The notes under the pieces: generated by a model
The model's database searches: none
Seen by the model: only the letters and a program-made list of their open reading frames with translations
What the model was told of the DNA's origin: nothing
Source of the DNA: CAIVAT01 sp049317265
GTDB lineage: Bacteria > Bacteroidota > Bacteroidia > Bacteroidales > FEN-979
Assembly (NCBI GenBank): GCA_049317265.1
Contig: JBMOIP010000007.1
Span: 69,269-133,268, forward strand
Direction: 5' to 3'
DNA: 64,000 nt
Program-made: the position numbers and the translations under genes
In this document: positions 61,557 to 64,000 of the stretch, piece by piece
Layout: each line of letters begins with the position of its first letter
Position numbering within the stretch: position 1 is the first letter of the stretch

Positions 61557-64000
61557 ATGATCAACAATAACTTTGCACGGCGACACAACGGGCCATTCGG
61601 CGATGAGATCAATAAGATGCTTGAAAAGATCGGAGTTAAATCCATTGATGAGCTTATCGATCAGACAGTTCCATCCACCATCCGGATGAAAGCGCCACTC
61701 GACCTTCCTGTCGGCATGAATGAATATCAATACCTGAATCATATCAAATCCATCGGGGCAAAGAACAAATTGTACAAGAGTTTCATCGGGATGGGTTATT
61801 ATGACACCATTGTTCCTGCGGTCATTTTAAGGAACATCCTTGAAAACCCGGGATGGTACACTGCCTATACACCTTACCAGGCAGAAATTTCCCAGGGAAG
61901 GTTGGAAGCATTGCTGAATTTCCAGACCATGGTTTGCGATCTTACAGCCATGCCAATTGCCAACGCATCCTTGCTCGACGAAGGCACAGCAGCTTCCGAA
62001 GCCATGATCATGCTCTTCAACAGCCGGTCGCGCGATGCGGTTAAGCGGGGCGCCAACCAGTTCTTTGTCTCCAAAAACCTCTTTCCGCAATCGATCGACG
62101 TGATCCGTACCCGTGCCATTCCCCTTGGCATTGAGATTATTATAGGCAGACAGAATGAATTCACCTTTAACGATATGGTTTTCGGAAGTGTGATCCAGTA
62201 TCCGAACCAGCGGGGAGTAGTCTGCGATTTCGCCTCATTTGTCGAAAAAGCCCACCAGGCAGGTTCCATGGTTGCGGTAGCCGCCGATCTGCTGAGTCTC
62301 ACCATGCTCACCCCACCGGGAGAATGGGGTGCCGATATCGTTTTCGGATCAACACAACGCTTTGGTATTCCGATGGGTTACGGCGGTCCTCACGCTGCAT
62401 TTTTTGCCACCCGTGATGAGTACAAACGGCAAATGCCCGGCCGCATTATCGGAATTTCTGTGGATGCAAACGGCAACCGTGCCTTGCGCATGGCCCTGCA
62501 AACCCGTGAGCAACACATCAAACGCGAAAAAGCCACCTCCAACATCTGCACATCCCAGGTTCTGCTTGCCGTAATGGCCGGGATGTACGCCGTATATCAT
62601 GGACCAAAAGGCCTCAGGCAGATTGCCCGTCACATCAACATCCTGGCCGGAGTTTTTGCCCAGGAGGTCGTGAAATACGGTTATCGCCAGGTGAACGACT
62701 ATTTCTTTGACACAGTGGTGGTTGAACTACCTGCAGGCGTATCTGCCGAATCAATCCGCAAAGCCGCCCTCGAGCACTCCATGAACCTCCGCTATATCAG
62801 TGAGCAGCGCATTGGTGTGAGCATCGATGAGACAACAGCGCTTTCCGACATCAACACCCTGGTGAAAATTTTCGCGACGGCAAACGGGAAAACATATGCT
62901 GAATTTATCTGCAACCCGGCCGAGTGTGAACTGATCACCACCATTCCCCCACAGCTCACCCGTACCTCGGATTTCCTGACCCATAAGGTATTCAACAGCT
63001 ACCACTCCGAAACAGAGATGATGCGGTATCTCAAGAAGCTTGAAATTAAAGACCTTTCGCTGAACCGTTCGATGATCCCGCTGGGCTCATGCACCATGAA
63101 ACTCAATGCTGCCTCGGAACTCTTCGCGTTGAGTTACCCTGAATTCGGAGGCATCCATCCGTTCGTGCCGAAAGACCAGGCAGCCGGATACCAGTTCCTT
63201 ATCGAAGAACTTGCAAAGGATCTGGCCACCATAACGGGTTTCGACTCTGTTTCGTTCATGCCCAATTCCGGCGCTGCGGGAGAGTATGCCGGGCTGATGG
63301 TCATTCGTCAATACCATATCTCACGCGGGGATACTCACCGTGATGTATGCATCATTCCATCTTCGGCCCATGGCACAAACCCGGCCAGTGCAGCCATGGC
63401 CGGCATGAAGGTAGTAGTTGTTAAATGCGATGAGAAAGGGAACATTGATGTGAATGACCTTCGCGAAAAAGCCATTCAGTACAAAGAGACCCTGTCGTCG
63501 CTGATGGTCACTTATCCTTCGACACACGGCGTATTTGAAGAAGAGATACTGGATATCATCAATATCATTCATGAGAATGGCGGGCAGGTATATATGGACG
63601 GTGCCAACATGAACGCACAAGTCGGTTTGACAAATCCCGGTATCATCAAGGCTGACGTCTGCCACCTGAACCTCCATAAGACCTTTGCCATTCCACATGG
63701 CGGCGGCGGACCAGGTGAAGGCCCGATTGCTGTTGCGAAACACCTCTCGCCTTTCCTTCCGAAACATGTTTGTGTTGAAACAGGCGGAGACCAGGGAATT
63801 ACAGCCGTTGCATCTGCTCCCTACGGCAGTGCCCTCGTCCTCACGATCTCCTATGCCTACATCAAGCTGATGGGTGGTGGAGGACTAACTGAAGCAACGA
63901 AAATGGCCATTCTGAATGCCAATTATCTGAAATCGTGCCTCGAACCCCATTATCCGATCCTCTATTCAGGGAAAAACGGCCGCTGTGCCCACGAAATGAT
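61557..64000 (+). CDS. gcvP: Glycine dehydrogenase (aminomethyl-transferring, P protein), 5' part
   Basis: At least 814 residues; the gene runs off the right edge (the full enzyme is usually about 950-970). It starts MINNNFARRHNGPFGDEINK and contains both halves of the P protein in one chain. The first half has VPAVILRNILENPGWYTAYT, PYQAEISQGRLEALLNFQTM and the motif GYGGPHAAFFA. The second has the PLP-lysine segment CHLNLHKTFAIPHGGGGPG near nt 63660. The frame is unbroken throughout the window. It decarboxylates glycine and loads the aminomethyl group onto the H protein. A -7 element precedes it. Confidence 0.96.
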   Translation, partial: MINNNFARRHNGPFGDEINKMLEKIGVKSIDELIDQTVPSTIRMKAPLDLPVGMNEYQYLNHIKSIGAKNKLYKSFIGMGYYDTIVPAVILRNILENPGWYTAYTPYQAEISQGRLEALLNFQTMVCDLTAMPIANASLLDEGTAASEAMIMLFNSRSRDAVKRGANQFFVSKNLFPQSIDVIRTRAIPLGIEIIIGRQNEFTFNDMVFGSVIQYPNQRGVVCDFASFVEKAHQAGSMVAVAADLLSLTMLTPPGEWGADIVFGSTQRFGIPMGYGGPHAAFFATRDEYKRQMPGRIIGISVDANGNRALRMALQTREQHIKREKATSNICTSQVLLAVMAGMYAVYHGPKGLRQIARHINILAGVFAQEVVKYGYRQVNDYFFDTVVVELPAGVSAESIRKAALEHSMNLRYISEQRIGVSIDETTALSDINTLVKIFATANGKTYAEFICNPAECELITTIPPQLTRTSDFLTHKVFNSYHSETEMMRYLKKLEIKDLSLNRSMIPLGSCTMKLNAASELFALSYPEFGGIHPFVPKDQAAGYQFLIEELAKDLATITGFDSVSFMPNSGAAGEYAGLMVIRQYHISRGDTHRDVCIIPSSAHGTNPASAAMAGMKVVVVKCDEKGNIDVNDLREKAIQYKETLSSLMVTYPSTHGVFEEEILDIINIIHENGGQVYMDGANMNAQVGLTNPGIIKADVCHLNLHKTFAIPHGGGGPGEGPIAVAKHLSPFLPKHVCVETGGDQGITAVASAPYGSALVLTISYAYIKLMGGGGLTEATKMAILNANYLKSCLEPHYPILYSGKNGRCAHEM

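Noticed and set aside
63321..63767. A 148-residue minus-strand frame inside gcvP
   Set aside because: It is a shadow of a conserved enzyme on the other strand, with no promoter or recognised motif.

Overview
The window is a stretch of chromosome from a member of the Bacteroidota, most likely an environmental Bacteroidales-type organism (lineage inferred, not proven). The evidence is four proteins with type IX secretion C-terminal sorting domains and PKD domains, about 18 copies of the TAnnTTTG promoter element read by the Bacteroidota primary sigma factor, few recognisable Shine-Dalgarno sites, a THX-type small ribosomal protein, an archaeal-type ProS and many lineage-typical secreted or outer-membrane proteins. 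No prophage, transposase, CRISPR array or tRNA was seen. Coding density is high.

Layout. 1-3.7 kb: the end of one type IX secreted protein and a complete M14 carboxypeptidase, separated by an 8-bp minisatellite. 3.7-8.6 kb: translation genes (rsmE, HU, fmt, a TPR membrane protein, a TrmH-family methylase, THX, rsmG). 8.7-13.3 kb: an OPT transporter, a lone PqqD-like protein, peptidase PepD and the small rpmH gene, with two large intergenic palindromes. 13.4-20.1 kb: YfhO membrane protein, glycosyltransferase, MATE exporter, RNase P RNA and wecB. 20.2-26.5 kb: gyrB followed by a MacA-like / MacB-permease / TolC export operon without an ATPase gene. 26.5-31.7 kb: a palindromic element, peroxiredoxin, GT39-like transferase, mazG, a PagL-like lipid A deacylase and a DUF2807 lipoprotein.

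31.7-47.1 kb: proS, a Gly/Tyr-rich lipoprotein with an outer-membrane barrel, a TPR / zinc-ribbon / Nif3 operon, a degenerate receiver domain, lpxK-punA, an LpxR-like deacylase, dnaB and a secreted protein of the family often labelled asparagine synthetase B. 47.1-52.9 kb: a thymidylate operon (nucleoside permease, thyA, folA), a bifunctional-nuclease-family protein and a divergent membrane pyrophosphatase. 52.9-61.4 kb: an ECF sigma factor overlapping a gene for a one-TM protein with a C-terminal beta-barrel, then two type IX secreted PKD proteins sharing a 290-residue C-terminal module. 61.5 kb to the end: gcvP, truncated by the window edge.

Most of the window is housekeeping. The parts most worth follow-up are the ECF sigma / barrel-protein pair beside two related surface proteins, the pyrophosphatase with an altered substrate motif, the pseudo-receiver gene, the pair of putative lipid A deacylases, the Gly/Tyr-rich lipoprotein and the intergenic palindromes. 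I found no clearly new multi-gene system; the 53-61 kb locus is the best candidate for one.
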